A stretch of 64,000 bases of DNA from Methanobacteriota archaeon. Lineage in GTDB: Archaea; Thermoplasmatota; Poseidoniia; MGIII; CG-Epi1. A model generated the notes under the pieces. It made no database searches and was not told the origin of the DNA. It saw nothing but the letters and a program-made list of their open reading frames with translations. The position numbers and the translations under genes are program-made. Positions 26,352-35,240 of the stretch are shown piece after piece. The stretch is taken from assembly GCA_014240055.1 (NCBI GenBank), contig JAAZXP010000001.1:1-64000 (forward strand), given 5' to 3'. The stretch's first letter is position 1, and every line of letters starts with the position of its first letter.

Positions 26352-26431
26352 GGTTATTATACCTAAACATCTTTACAAGAAAATCGTTTATTAAGTGTAT
26401 CGGATGTTTTAATTATTGAAACTGCCCTTTT

Positions 26432-27286
26432 TCACGACGATAAAATACGCTTTTTGTAGTCGGATTGTTTGAAAACTTGGACTCCTTCTTTTTCTGCCCA
26501 CTCTTTCCATTTTCGGTATTGAGTTTTGTCCATGCCTTTTTTATGAAAATAAATTCCTTTTGCATTACTCTTATCAATTGCCATATTGACCATTTCTTCT
26601 GTTAAGTAAGGCATTCCATAGTTTGCAACCATATGGCCAAAACACACTTCATGAGTTAGTGCAGCTTCGGTAAATCGTGGAGTATAATGTCCACCTCCTA
26701 GCCCAATGACATTTATTCCATTTGTAGATTTTAAAGATAATAATGATTTAATCAATATTTGAGCCGGTTTCTTCTCTTCCCATTCAGACTCAGTAGATCC
26801 AATTTCAAGAAACATAGTCGGTGTCTTTAGAAGAGGTCCATGGTGTGTAGCTTCAAAACATACATCATAGCCCTCTATTTGATTTCTTTTTATATCAAGT
26901 AATAAACCAGTCATCCAATTGGGTGCAGTTCCTGAAACTTCACCTTCTAAACCTCCATATTCAGCAGAACCCCAATTGCCTATAGGGTGGACAGTTAAGC
27001 TAGGTTTTCCACTTGCTGCTTTGTGCCTTGAAAGAAAAATAATATTATCAATACCGATACCCGTTTCTTTAGTCCATATTTCATCTATCTTTTCAGCATG
27101 AATATGTATTTTATTTATTGTAATCAATCGGGTGTTTTTCTTGCAAAATTCTCCGTAGTCTTTTGTGAGCTTCCATAATGTGTTTCCATCAAATTTACCT
27201 TCATCTTTCCACACAGCCATTTCCAGTAGTCGTTCTCTTAAATTTATGGAGGCCGAGTCTTCTTTCGAGGAAATAATCAGATTCAT
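26432..27286 (-). CDS. dtdA: D-aminoacyl-tRNA deacylase, archaeal DTD2 type
   Basis: This 284-residue protein shows the DTD2/GEK1 motifs: SRHKAASGKPSLTVHPIGN, FEATHHGPLLKTPTMFLEIGSTESEW, and GLGGGHYTPRFTE. It is a zinc-dependent enzyme that frees D-amino acids from mischarged tRNA. Its ATG overlaps the urocanase stop (ATGA), so its translation is probably coupled to hutU. Length is normal for the family. Confidence 0.93.
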   Translation of the reverse strand: MNLIISSKEDSASINLRERLLEMAVWKDEGKFDGNTLWKLTKDYGEFCKKNTRLITINKIHIHAEKIDEIWTKETGIGIDNIIFLSRHKAASGKPSLTVHPIGNWGSAEYGGLEGEVSGTAPNWMTGLLLDIKRNQIEGYDVCFEATHHGPLLKTPTMFLEIGSTESEWEEKKPAQILIKSLLSLKSTNGINVIGLGGGHYTPRFTEAALTHEVCFGHMVANYGMPYLTEEMVNMAIDKSNAKGIYFHKKGMDKTQYRKWKEWAEKEGVQVFKQSDYKKRILSS

Positions 27287-28863
27287 AAGCCTTCTACGAG
27301 ACCCACCTTGACATTCCTTTCTTTAGCAACTTTTCTTGCTTTTTCATATCCTGCATCTACATGTCTCATAACTCCAGTACCTGGATCTGTGGTAAGAACT
27401 CTTTCAACTCGCTTTTCAGCTTCAGCAGTTCCATCTGCTACTACTACCATTCCTGCATGAAGTGAATATCCCATGCCTACACCTCCACCGTGGTGGAAAC
27501 TTATCCATGTGGCTCCCGCAGCTGTGTTCAGTAAGGCATTCAATATCGGCCAATCGGCTACTGCGTCACTTCCATCTTTCATAGACTCCGTTTCTCGATT
27601 AGGGGAGGCTACTGATCCTGCGTCTAGGTGGTCTCTTCCAATAACTATTGGAGCACTTACTTTTCCAGTTCTTACTAATTCATTGAATGCCAGTCCAGCT
27701 TTAGCTCTTTCACCATATCCTAGCCAGCATATCCTCGCAGGCAATCCTTGGAATTGAACTTTCTCTTGTGCCATCTTAATCCATCTGGCTAATGCCTTAT
27801 CTTCAGGGAATAATTCTAAAATTACCTTATCAGTTTCCTCAATATCTTTTGGATCTCCAGATAAAGCAGCCCATCTAAATGGCCCTTTTCCTTCACAAAA
27901 TAGAGGTCGTACATAAGCAGGTACAAACCCTGGAAAATCAAAAGCATTTTCAACTCCAGCCTCTTTTGCTCTAGCTCTTAGATTATTTCCATAATCGAAG
28001 GTGTGAGATCCCATGTCCTTTAATTTTAGCATAGCCCTTACGTGTGTTGCCATGCTATTGTAGCTCATTTTGATATATTCATCAGGATTCTTTTCACGAA
28101 GTTTATCTGCATCTTCTAAGCTAAGATTATGGGGTGTGTACCCTATCAAAGGGTCATGTGCTGATGTTTGATCAGTTAATAAATCGGGAACTATATTTCT
28201 TTCAATCAGTCTCTCTAGTAAGTCAATGATATTGGCTACAACTGCAATTGATTTAGGTATTTTGTTTTTCTTCCATTCAAGGGCTTTATCTATAGCTTCA
28301 TCAATATTGTAAGAGATTTCATCACAATATTTAGTTTCTAGTCTTTTCTTTATTCTTTCAGGATCAATCTCTGCAGCCAAGAATGTTCCACCATTCATTG
28401 TTGCAGCTAAAGGTTGAGCACCTCCCATTCCTCCTAGACCTCCAGTAACAACTAATCTTCCGTCTAAATTTCCATTAAAATGTTGTCTAGCAGCTTCGGC
28501 AAATGTTTCAAAAGTTCCTTGTAAAATACCCTGAGAGCCAATGTAGATCCATGATCCTGCAGTCATTTGCCCGTACATCATTAGTCCTTTTTTATCTAAT
28601 TCATCAAAATGTTCCCAATTAGCCCAATTACCTACTAAATTAGAGTTAGCTAAAAGAACACGTGGAGCATCTTCGTGCGTTTTAAAGACACCAACTGGTT
28701 TTCCACTTTGGATAAGTAAAGTTTCATTATTCTCTAAGCTTTTTAATTCTTTAATTATTGAATGATATGCTTCTATGTTTCTAGCGGCTTTTCCTCTTCC
28801 ACCGTAAACTATCAAATCTTCGGGCTTTTCAGCAACATCTGGATCTAAATTATTCATCAACAT
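27283..28863 (-). CDS. hutU: Urocanate hydratase, intact part from an internal ATG
   Basis: The 526-residue frame from ATG 28863 is clearly urocanase, which hydrates urocanate in histidine breakdown using tightly bound NAD. Visible blocks include VQ/LIQSGKPVGVFKTHEDAPRV, MTAGSWIYIGSQGI, GGLGGMGGAQPLAATM, DQTSAHDPL, FDFPGFVPAYVRPLFCEGKGP, and HHGGGVGMGYS. Known urocanases are about 550-560 residues. The missing N-terminal residues are encoded in frame directly upstream but are separated by one TAA codon (28876-28878). No ribosome site precedes the internal ATG. Either the protein starts internally, the stop is read through, the gene is newly broken, or the base is a sequencing error. HutH, HutI and HutG are not present. 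dtdA follows with a four-base overlap. Confidence 0.92.
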   Translation of the reverse strand: MLMNNLDPDVAEKPEDLIVYGGRGKAARNIEAYHSIIKELKSLENNETLLIQSGKPVGVFKTHEDAPRVLLANSNLVGNWANWEHFDELDKKGLMMYGQMTAGSWIYIGSQGILQGTFETFAEAARQHFNGNLDGRLVVTGGLGGMGGAQPLAATMNGGTFLAAEIDPERIKKRLETKYCDEISYNIDEAIDKALEWKKNKIPKSIAVVANIIDLLERLIERNIVPDLLTDQTSAHDPLIGYTPHNLSLEDADKLREKNPDEYIKMSYNSMATHVRAMLKLKDMGSHTFDYGNNLRARAKEAGVENAFDFPGFVPAYVRPLFCEGKGPFRWAALSGDPKDIEETDKVILELFPEDKALARWIKMAQEKVQFQGLPARICWLGYGERAKAGLAFNELVRTGKVSAPIVIGRDHLDAGSVASPNRETESMKDGSDAVADWPILNALLNTAAGATWISFHHGGGVGMGYSLHAGMVVVADGTAEAEKRVERVLTTDPGTGVMRHVDAGYEKARKVAKERNVKVGLVEGL

Positions 28864-28935
28864 TCTGAGGGCAGCTTATTGCAACCATCCTTTACAACTG
28901 ATTTCTTTTCCATGTGGTGCTTTCACAATGTCCAT
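28864..28935 (-). pseudogene. hutU: N-terminal urocanase codons interrupted by an in-frame TAA
   Basis: From ATG 28935 the minus strand reads MDIVKAPHGKEISCKGWLQ, then TAA (28876-28878), then AALR, running in frame into MLMNNLDP of the main hutU frame. Recalled urocanases begin much the same way, with a Glu between WLQ (or WL-T) and the A-LRMLMNNLDP block. GAA to TAA is one base change. A TATA-like TTTAAATTAC (28951-28960) lies about 20-25 bases before ATG 28935, in the right place for a leaderless full-length mRNA. Adding this part gives 550 codons, the usual family size. Confidence 0.85.
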
Positions 28936-29032
28936 AGTGTGCTATATAGTGTAATTTAAACACATTTCCCCAGCCTTTTTTTCTTAATTTCCGTACACAA
29001 AAATAAATAAACTGGTAATTACTGGAGATATT

Positions 29033-29188
29033 GTGAAGGCTAATAATATCAAAACGAAAAGTTATACTAATTTTATTCAATGCATTTGTGGATATGAGGG
29101 TTTATCCATAGAGGCTCGACAACACAGAGAATGTCCCAAATGCCACACAGTGGTAGAAGCCTGTTGTGAAGGTAATAATTGTTTTTGA
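29033..29188 (+). CDS. 51-residue Cys-rich zinc-ribbon-like protein
   Basis: GTG at 29033 follows GGAG by five bases and opens a 51-codon frame to TGA (29186-29188). The product has seven Cys: CICGYEG (Cys17, Cys19), CPKC (Cys34, Cys37), ACC (Cys44, Cys45) and Cys50. The CxCG plus CPxC pattern fits a zinc ribbon. It ends one base before the convergent sdhB stop and fills an otherwise empty stretch. I do not recognise the family. The Cys pattern and ribosome site make it more likely real than chance. Confidence 0.6.
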   Translation: MKANNIKTKSYTNFIQCICGYEGLSIEARQHRECPKCHTVVEACCEGNNCF

Positions 29189-29189
29189 A

Positions 29190-29915
29190 CTAACCTGTCA
29201 ACTTTTTCCAAATCCACTTAATTGGATCATAATATTCATCAACAACACGTTCTTTCATTGGAATTATTGCATTATCTGTAATTGCTATATTTTCAGGACA
29301 GACTTCAGTACAGCACCGAGTAATATTACAAAGTCCAATTCCGTTATCTTCTTTTAGAGTTTCAAGACGATCACCTTGGTCGAGTGGGTGCATTTCAAGC
29401 ATGGCGTTTCTCATTAGGAATCGGGGTCCGGCATATTCTGCTTTCATATCGCTATCTCGGATTACATGGCATACATCTTGGCAGAGAAAGCATTCTATAC
29501 ATTTTCTGAATTCTTGTACTCTATCTACATCTTCCTGCATCATGCGAGGATCATCTGTGTCTGGATGTTGGTAAGGTAATATTTTCTTATTTACTTCATA
29601 ATTCCATGAGACGTCAGTTACTAAATCTTTAATGACTGGAAAGGCTTGCATTGGTTTAATGACTAGAGGCTCAGCCTCATTATAGTCTGACATTCGGCAC
29701 ATGCACATCAGTTTAGGCTCACCATTGACTTCAGCTGAACAAGAACCACATTTACCTGCCTTACAATTCCACCGAACAGCTAGATCCGGTGCATCATTTG
29801 CTTGAATCTGATGAACAGCATCCAAGACAACCATTCCTGGACCTCCTTCCATTTCAAATTCATGCATAAAAAAGTCAGGTTCTTCACCTCTCTGTATGAT
29901 TACTTTTCTCTTCAT
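29190..29915 (-). CDS. sdhB: Succinate dehydrogenase/fumarate reductase iron-sulfur subunit
   Basis: This 241-residue protein has a ferredoxin-like N-terminal domain with CKAGKCGSCSAEVNGEPKLMC for the [2Fe-2S] cluster (about residues 51-71). The C-terminal domain has CIECFLCQDVC and CNITRCCTEVCP for the two other clusters. It passes electrons from SdhA to quinone at the membrane subunit. Its start overlaps the sdhA stop by four bases. Confidence 0.95.
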   Translation of the reverse strand: MKRKVIIQRGEEPDFFMHEFEMEGGPGMVVLDAVHQIQANDAPDLAVRWNCKAGKCGSCSAEVNGEPKLMCMCRMSDYNEAEPLVIKPMQAFPVIKDLVTDVSWNYEVNKKILPYQHPDTDDPRMMQEDVDRVQEFRKCIECFLCQDVCHVIRDSDMKAEYAGPRFLMRNAMLEMHPLDQGDRLETLKEDNGIGLCNITRCCTEVCPENIAITDNAIIPMKERVVDEYYDPIKWIWKKLTG

Positions 29916-31723
29916 ATAGCCTCCTTGTGTACAAATTCATCTAGATCATCTGGCATTGTCTTCTTATCGGATTTAATGACGTTAATACCATCTATACTTT
30001 TTCTTATTATTATGTTTAACATTCCTAGTTCCGAATCATAGTCGGGATAATCTAATCTGGTGTGTCCACCTCTACTTTCTCGCCTTTCTTTGGCAGCTTC
30101 AGTAACTGCTAAAGAAGTGATTATCATATTCTTCAAATCCAAGCAAAGATGCCAACTAGGATTATATGCTCTATTTCCAAAAGCTTTAGCATTATCAACT
30201 CGTTTATCAAGTTCTTTTAATTTTTCGATACCTTTTGTCAAATCTTTTTCATCTCTAACTATACCTGCATGGTTTTCCATGATGTCTTGTAATTCTTCAT
30301 GAAGATGGTAGGGATTTTCTTTTTTATCGTTACCAAAAGATTCTAAAGTTTCATTAATGGCCATATTCAGTTCATCTCTATTAATTGCTCGTTCTTTATT
30401 ATTTAATGCAAAAATGGCAGCAGAGGTTCCAGCTATTTTTCCAAATACTAATAAGTCTGAAAGTGAATTACCACCTAATCTATTTGCTCCGTGTAGACCT
30501 GCTGCGGCTTCACCAGCTGCATACATTCCTTTTAGAGTAGACGCCCCCGTTTCAGCATCAACGCGAATTCCTCCCATCATGTAGTGTGTAGTTGGGCCAA
30601 CTTCCATAGGCTCAGTAGTAATATCTAAATCACCCAGTTCTTTGAATTGGTGATACATCGAAGGCAATTTCTTTTTAATGTAATCAGACGTCTGACGATT
30701 TGCTATATCCAAAAAAGCACCTCCATGCGGACTTCCCCGGCCTTCTTTGACTTCCTTCATAATTGCTTTAGCTACCACATCTCTAGTCAATAACTCTGGA
30801 GGGCGCATAGCACCTTTTACTCCTTTTAACCAATCATTTGCTTCTTCTTCATTCTTAGCAGTTTCAGCTGCAAATGCTTCAGGAATATAATTAAACATAA
30901 ATCTTTCATTTTTGTTATTTAGTAAAATTCCGCCTTCACCTCTAACGCCTTCGGTAACAAGAGTACCTTTGACACTTGGAGGCCATACCATACCAGTTGG
31001 ATGGAATTGAATGAATTCCATGTCTTGTAAATCAGCCCCTGCCAAGTATGCCAGTGCATGTCCATCTCCAGTATATTCCCACGAATTTGAGGTTACACGA
31101 TATGCCTTTCCAATACCTCCTGTAGCTATGATTATTGATTTAGCTTGTATTGATACCAATTTACCATTATTACGATAATATGCTAATGCACCAATTGCTT
31201 GATTCTTTTCGGTCAAAATTTTTGAAACTGTACATTCCATTAGAATATCAACATTTTCTTGATGTATCACTTTGTCTTGTACAGTTCTGATAATTTCTAA
31301 TCCAGTTCTGTCTCCAACATGGGCTAGTCTAGGGAATCTGTGACCTCCAAAATTACGCTGGTTAATTTTACCATCTTTCGTACGATCAAATACAGCACCC
31401 CACTTTTCTAGTTCCATTATTCTTTCAGGGGCTTGCTCAGCATGAATTTTAGCCATTTTCCAATTATTTAGGTGCTTTCCACCTCTAATTGTATCTCTAA
31501 AATGGGCTTTCCAATTATCTCTCTCATCTGCATTCCCCAAAGCAGCAGCAGCACCCCCTTCAGCCATTACGGTGTGTGCTTTACCCAGTAAGGATTTTGA
31601 AACTAGGCATACTGTAGCTCCCTCATCTGAAGCTGCAATGGCCGCCCTGATTCCAGCGCCACCAGCACCTACTACTAACACGTCATATTTTTTTTCTTCA
31701 AAGTCTTCCATTAGAGCACCCAC
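29912..31723 (-). CDS. sdhA: Succinate dehydrogenase/fumarate reductase flavoprotein subunit
   Basis: This 603-residue flavoprotein has the FAD-binding DVLVVGAGGAGIRAA near residues 14-28, KAHTVMAEGGAAAALG with the His that normally carries covalent FAD, the active-site FHPTGMVWPP and TEGVRGEGG, and HGANRLGGNSL in the C-terminal half. It oxidises succinate in the TCA cycle. It overlaps the membrane-subunit gene by 13 bases and sdhB by four, giving an sdhC-A-B operon. Confidence 0.96.
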   Translation of the reverse strand: MGALMEDFEEKKYDVLVVGAGGAGIRAAIAASDEGATVCLVSKSLLGKAHTVMAEGGAAAALGNADERDNWKAHFRDTIRGGKHLNNWKMAKIHAEQAPERIMELEKWGAVFDRTKDGKINQRNFGGHRFPRLAHVGDRTGLEIIRTVQDKVIHQENVDILMECTVSKILTEKNQAIGALAYYRNNGKLVSIQAKSIIIATGGIGKAYRVTSNSWEYTGDGHALAYLAGADLQDMEFIQFHPTGMVWPPSVKGTLVTEGVRGEGGILLNNKNERFMFNYIPEAFAAETAKNEEEANDWLKGVKGAMRPPELLTRDVVAKAIMKEVKEGRGSPHGGAFLDIANRQTSDYIKKKLPSMYHQFKELGDLDITTEPMEVGPTTHYMMGGIRVDAETGASTLKGMYAAGEAAAGLHGANRLGGNSLSDLLVFGKIAGTSAAIFALNNKERAINRDELNMAINETLESFGNDKKENPYHLHEELQDIMENHAGIVRDEKDLTKGIEKLKELDKRVDNAKAFGNRAYNPSWHLCLDLKNMIITSLAVTEAAKERRESRGGHTRLDYPDYDSELGMLNIIIRKSIDGINVIKSDKKTMPDDLDEFVHKEAI

Positions 31724-32541
31724 TGAAATATTTCATCATTTCCAAGTAATCCTAAATATATTCTAATATAGAAATCTGCAAGCATTATAGTGACCAGTGA
31801 GATCCAAAAGTATAATCCGTGATGTTGATTAAGGTAATTAATCCAAGAATTACCGGTTCGTTTAACATAATTAGTACATGAAATACAATCCATATTTCCT
31901 CCAATTAAATTTCTCAAGGAGTGGCATGAAGACACATATAATGTCAGAAATAGTGCGTCAATTGTTAGAATAAAACTCCCAAATCCAAGACCAATTTTAT
32001 CTCCAAAGAAGTATGACTCAAATGCATGGTACCAATGTAGTACTGCTAAAATTATTGCTAAGTATAGAAAATATCTGTGTGAATTCATAATAATGAAAGG
32101 GAGCGCATTTTCACCATTATATGATTTAATTGGTTTTTCAACTGCACAACCTGCAGGGTTGGCTAGTAAAGACCGATAGAAAACACGTCTTCCATAATAA
32201 CAAGTTCCTCGAAAACCTAGTGGCGCCCATATGAAAAGAAGAGTAGCTGGAAGTGGCCACCAGTTGAGTATATCTGATGGTATTGCATTAGGTCCGGGTG
32301 AAGAAATTGGGCTGACATAGTGAGCCCCGTCTTCATTATAGTAGATAAAATCATTCTCATAATCACCTATGGCACCATGTTCGATTAGTAGTACGGTTAT
32401 AGTGTATACTCCAAATAATAGTAATATAGTTCCCATTACTAAAGGCTGAATCCACCACCTATCTGTTCGAAATGTTGCGAATAAACCCTTCTTTTCAACA
32501 GGAACAAAACAAGGAGGTATGTCTAGTGCGTCAGAACTCAA
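31711..32541 (-). CDS. sdhC: Succinate dehydrogenase cytochrome b membrane subunit
   Basis: This 276-residue protein has about five membrane helices and possible haem histidines in NSHRYFLYL, AVLHWYHAFES and SSCHSLRNL. A single large membrane subunit recalls the type B complexes of Wolinella and some actinobacteria, while many archaea use two smaller subunits. It anchors SdhAB and reduces quinone. The only start in the right place is TTG at 32541, which lowers confidence in the exact N-terminus. It heads the operon and diverges from the Asp-box protein gene. Confidence 0.83.
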   Translation of the reverse strand: MSSDALDIPPCFVPVEKKGLFATFRTDRWWIQPLVMGTILLLFGVYTITVLLIEHGAIGDYENDFIYYNEDGAHYVSPISSPGPNAIPSDILNWWPLPATLLFIWAPLGFRGTCYYGRRVFYRSLLANPAGCAVEKPIKSYNGENALPFIIMNSHRYFLYLAIILAVLHWYHAFESYFFGDKIGLGFGSFILTIDALFLTLYVSSCHSLRNLIGGNMDCISCTNYVKRTGNSWINYLNQHHGLYFWISLVTIMLADFYIRIYLGLLGNDEIFQWVL

Positions 32542-32625
32542 TAATTCACTATAGGAAATGGGTATTTCTAATATGTTATCAAATGTTGATAAAGTATTTT
32601 ATATGGTATACATACTTATCAAACT

Positions 32626-34212
32626 ATGAGATGGGCTTTTGTCGTAACTGTCATGTTTGTGAGTTTATCCTTTATGGGGTGCTTAACTCCAGAGGACAAG
32701 CGCACGGTAATAGAGGAAAATTCAGTTGAAGTAACTAGATTAGTAGTAACTGAAGAAGAGTTATCTCAATATCCTTATAGTGATAATCCAATACGCAACT
32801 TTTCAGTAGTAAATCCTTCAACCCTTGACTTAATTTCGGAAAGATTGTGGGCCGTTTTTGGAACCGATAATATTGGTTCCGCGGATGAACACAATTATGG
32901 TGGTAATTGTTGTGAGCATTATTTGGCAACAGACCAAGATGGAACAATTTACAATTTAGGTGGTGAGTGGCCATGGTGGAGCACAGACAGAGGCCTTACA
33001 TGGAATGAATGGGTGCCTCCTGCATTCAATACCGATTTAGGATGCGAGGAAGGTCAATTAGACCCTACATTTGACCCTGGTCTTGGTGAAGGTTCTATTA
33101 TTCAAGCTCCCAATGGAGATATTTTGGCAATGACCTGGTTTCCTTATCCTAGTACCGATGGCGTAGATCAATTTTATGCAATTTTAGGAAAGAAAACAAG
33201 CCCAACCCAAATTGAATGGGAATATTGTTGGAATACTTTTGACAAAGAACCGTTTTATGATCGTTCGTGGCAAGTTCCAGTAGTTGGACCTATTAATCCG
33301 CCTCCTGAGCTTTCAACTAATCTTTGTTCTTCAAATTGCCCATGGGCTAGTATAGTTGTTTCAAATTTTTGGAGCTATAGTGAGCAAGGCTATCAAGTTA
33401 GTGTAGATGGATTGAACTATAGGCCACTTGATGTTCCTAATAGTGCCGATAACGAATGTAATGCAGAGTATGCTCGTTGTGGGCCTGATTTAGAATTTGA
33501 TTTGTATTTTGAAGATTTAGGTCCAGAATGGAATTACATGCAACCTCATCGAGAAATGCGGGCTTCTCCAATACCTTCTGGAGGTTTACTTTTTCCTAGA
33601 TGGTTTGAAGATGGTAGTAATTTATTTTTGGATACTGAATTAACTTGGCATCGGCATACTCTACCTAATGGTAGTTTTTTACCTTCACGAAGCTTAGTCA
33701 TAGATAGTTCGGGTGCGTTACACAGTGTTTCTTGTAATACATCCGATCCAGGTTCAAAGAGCTGTGATGGGACTTTCAATTTAACTCACCAAGTTAGTTA
33801 TGATGGTGGTTATACTTGGACGAACCAAACTCATTCGTGGCCGTTAGCATTATCAGTTTCAGACAATACCTTTGAATGGGATTTCCAGGCTGATGGAAAT
33901 TTAGATTTAGCAGTTATTTCAATGAGAGTCCAAACAGAGATTAATGGAACCTCAAGCGATATTGATTTAGTATTTCATATAAGAGGTTATAGTGAAAGTA
34001 TGGTTGCAGATTCAATAACATTGATAGGTTTAGGAGATTTAGATGCTACCTCAGGGGCTGGTAATGATGTTAGATTTGATTTTTCATCTATGGGTATATT
34101 GCCTGATGGTGGTGTTGTAGTAGCGTATCATGATAGTACGGATCCTAATACCGATCCAATGTTTGCAATAGAACTGGAATTACCTGAGAGTTATTTTTAC
34201 AATATATCTTAG
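32626..34212 (+). CDS. Exported lipoprotein-like protein with sialidase-type Asp-boxes
   Basis: This 528-residue protein has a signal peptide ending in LSFMGC, a lipobox-like site with Cys19. Asp-box motifs STDRGLTW (near residue 118) and SYDGGYTW (near residue 394) indicate a BNR/sialidase-like beta-propeller. Several Cys pairs suggest disulfides outside the cell. No sialidase Arg triad is obvious, so it may bind sugars or proteins without cleaving. A TATA element (TATTTTATATGG, about 32595-32606) is roughly 24 bases before the ATG, consistent with a leaderless mRNA. It is convergent with tfb, sharing four bases. Confidence 0.75.
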   Translation: MRWAFVVTVMFVSLSFMGCLTPEDKRTVIEENSVEVTRLVVTEEELSQYPYSDNPIRNFSVVNPSTLDLISERLWAVFGTDNIGSADEHNYGGNCCEHYLATDQDGTIYNLGGEWPWWSTDRGLTWNEWVPPAFNTDLGCEEGQLDPTFDPGLGEGSIIQAPNGDILAMTWFPYPSTDGVDQFYAILGKKTSPTQIEWEYCWNTFDKEPFYDRSWQVPVVGPINPPPELSTNLCSSNCPWASIVVSNFWSYSEQGYQVSVDGLNYRPLDVPNSADNECNAEYARCGPDLEFDLYFEDLGPEWNYMQPHREMRASPIPSGGLLFPRWFEDGSNLFLDTELTWHRHTLPNGSFLPSRSLVIDSSGALHSVSCNTSDPGSKSCDGTFNLTHQVSYDGGYTWTNQTHSWPLALSVSDNTFEWDFQADGNLDLAVISMRVQTEINGTSSDIDLVFHIRGYSESMVADSITLIGLGDLDATSGAGNDVRFDFSSMGILPDGGVVVAYHDSTDPNTDPMFAIELELPESYFYNIS

Positions 34213-34985
34213 AGTAATGTGGTAATTTCCTTTGCTCTATTTCTTAGAGTTACTTCAGAAGTACCAACAGCTTTTGCGATTTCTAATTGACTTCTTCTAA
34301 CTTTATTTTTCTTACAGGATAAGTACAATGCCGCTCCTAGTAATGCAGCAGGAGATATACCTTGTCTATAGTCACTATTCTCTACTGTATTGATTATGTC
34401 TTGGGCATAAATTTCGGTATCTCTATTTAATTTTAATTTATCTGAAAATCGAGGGAGAAGATTTACAGTATTTGTTATGTTAATCTTCAATTTTAGTTTA
34501 CGAGCAATTAATCTATGCAATCTACTTAATTCATTTCGATTTAGTCTAGTTTTGTCAGCCACTTCATCAAGAGTTCGGGGTACATTTTCCATTCGGCATG
34601 CTGTGTAAATTGATGCTGCAGCGACTTTTTCACTACTCCTTCCTCTTACGAGTCCGGATTTAGAAGAGCTTGAAAATATTTCTAAAGCAGATTCTTTTAT
34701 GGAATTATCCACTTTTAGATCAAATGCAATTCGTTCTATTTCGTCTGAAGCTAAAAGGATACTTTTACTTGCTAAATTTCCAGTTCTAGTTTCCTTTTGC
34801 CATTTCATAATGGTTTTAGAATTTATGTTTTGTTCTTGAGGAATAGATTCAATAATTGATTCAGGGTTATAACTAGTCCATTTTGGTCCTGAATCAAAAA
34901 TTAGGTCACAATCTTTACATGACAAAATACTGTCACCTTCATTTTTGATACTTTGCGATTCACATTCAGGACATTTTAGTTTCAT
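34209..34985 (-). CDS. tfb: Transcription initiation factor TFB
   Basis: This 258-residue protein has an N-terminal zinc ribbon (CPEC and CKDC) and two cyclin-like repeats with SEKVAAASIYTACRMENVPRTLDEVA and SPAALLGAALYLSCKKNKVRRSQLEIA. It recruits RNA polymerase to TBP-bound promoters. It is somewhat shorter than the roughly 300 residues of many archaeal TFBs, with a reduced linker (B-reader) region. It overlaps gar1 by four bases; the gar1-tfb link is a known archaeal neighbourhood. Confidence 0.94.
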   Translation of the reverse strand: MKLKCPECESQSIKNEGDSILSCKDCDLIFDSGPKWTSYNPESIIESIPQEQNINSKTIMKWQKETRTGNLASKSILLASDEIERIAFDLKVDNSIKESALEIFSSSSKSGLVRGRSSEKVAAASIYTACRMENVPRTLDEVADKTRLNRNELSRLHRLIARKLKLKINITNTVNLLPRFSDKLKLNRDTEIYAQDIINTVENSDYRQGISPAALLGAALYLSCKKNKVRRSQLEIAKAVGTSEVTLRNRAKEITTLL

Positions 34986-35221
34986 TTTCTATAAATCTCT
35001 CTACCAACTAATCTAGTTATTCTAAATCCTTTATTGGCTGAGATTGCTAGATAAGGTTGCTTCACGGGTCCAAAAATATTTACAACTCTTCCTACTAATT
35101 TATTCTCGGAATCGAATATTTTTGTGTTTTTATTTACTTTTTCTTTAGCCAAAACTATGGCCAAATTCTTAGAATTAAGATGCGATACTCTTCCAAGGCA
35201 TATCATAGACAACTTCCCCAA
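34982..35221 (-). CDS. gar1: H/ACA RNP protein Gar1
   Basis: This 79-residue beta-barrel protein fits archaeal Gar1 (KIFDSENKLVGRVVNIFGPVKQPYLAI). Gar1 binds Cbf5 in the H/ACA guide RNP that converts uridine to pseudouridine. Start is ATG 35221, and the gene overlaps tfb by four bases. truA lies 19 bases upstream, so all three may be cotranscribed. Confidence 0.88.
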   Translation of the reverse strand: MGKLSMICLGRVSHLNSKNLAIVLAKEKVNKNTKIFDSENKLVGRVVNIFGPVKQPYLAISANKGFRITRLVGREIYRK

Positions 35222-35240
35222 AACTTCTATTTAAAGTTTA

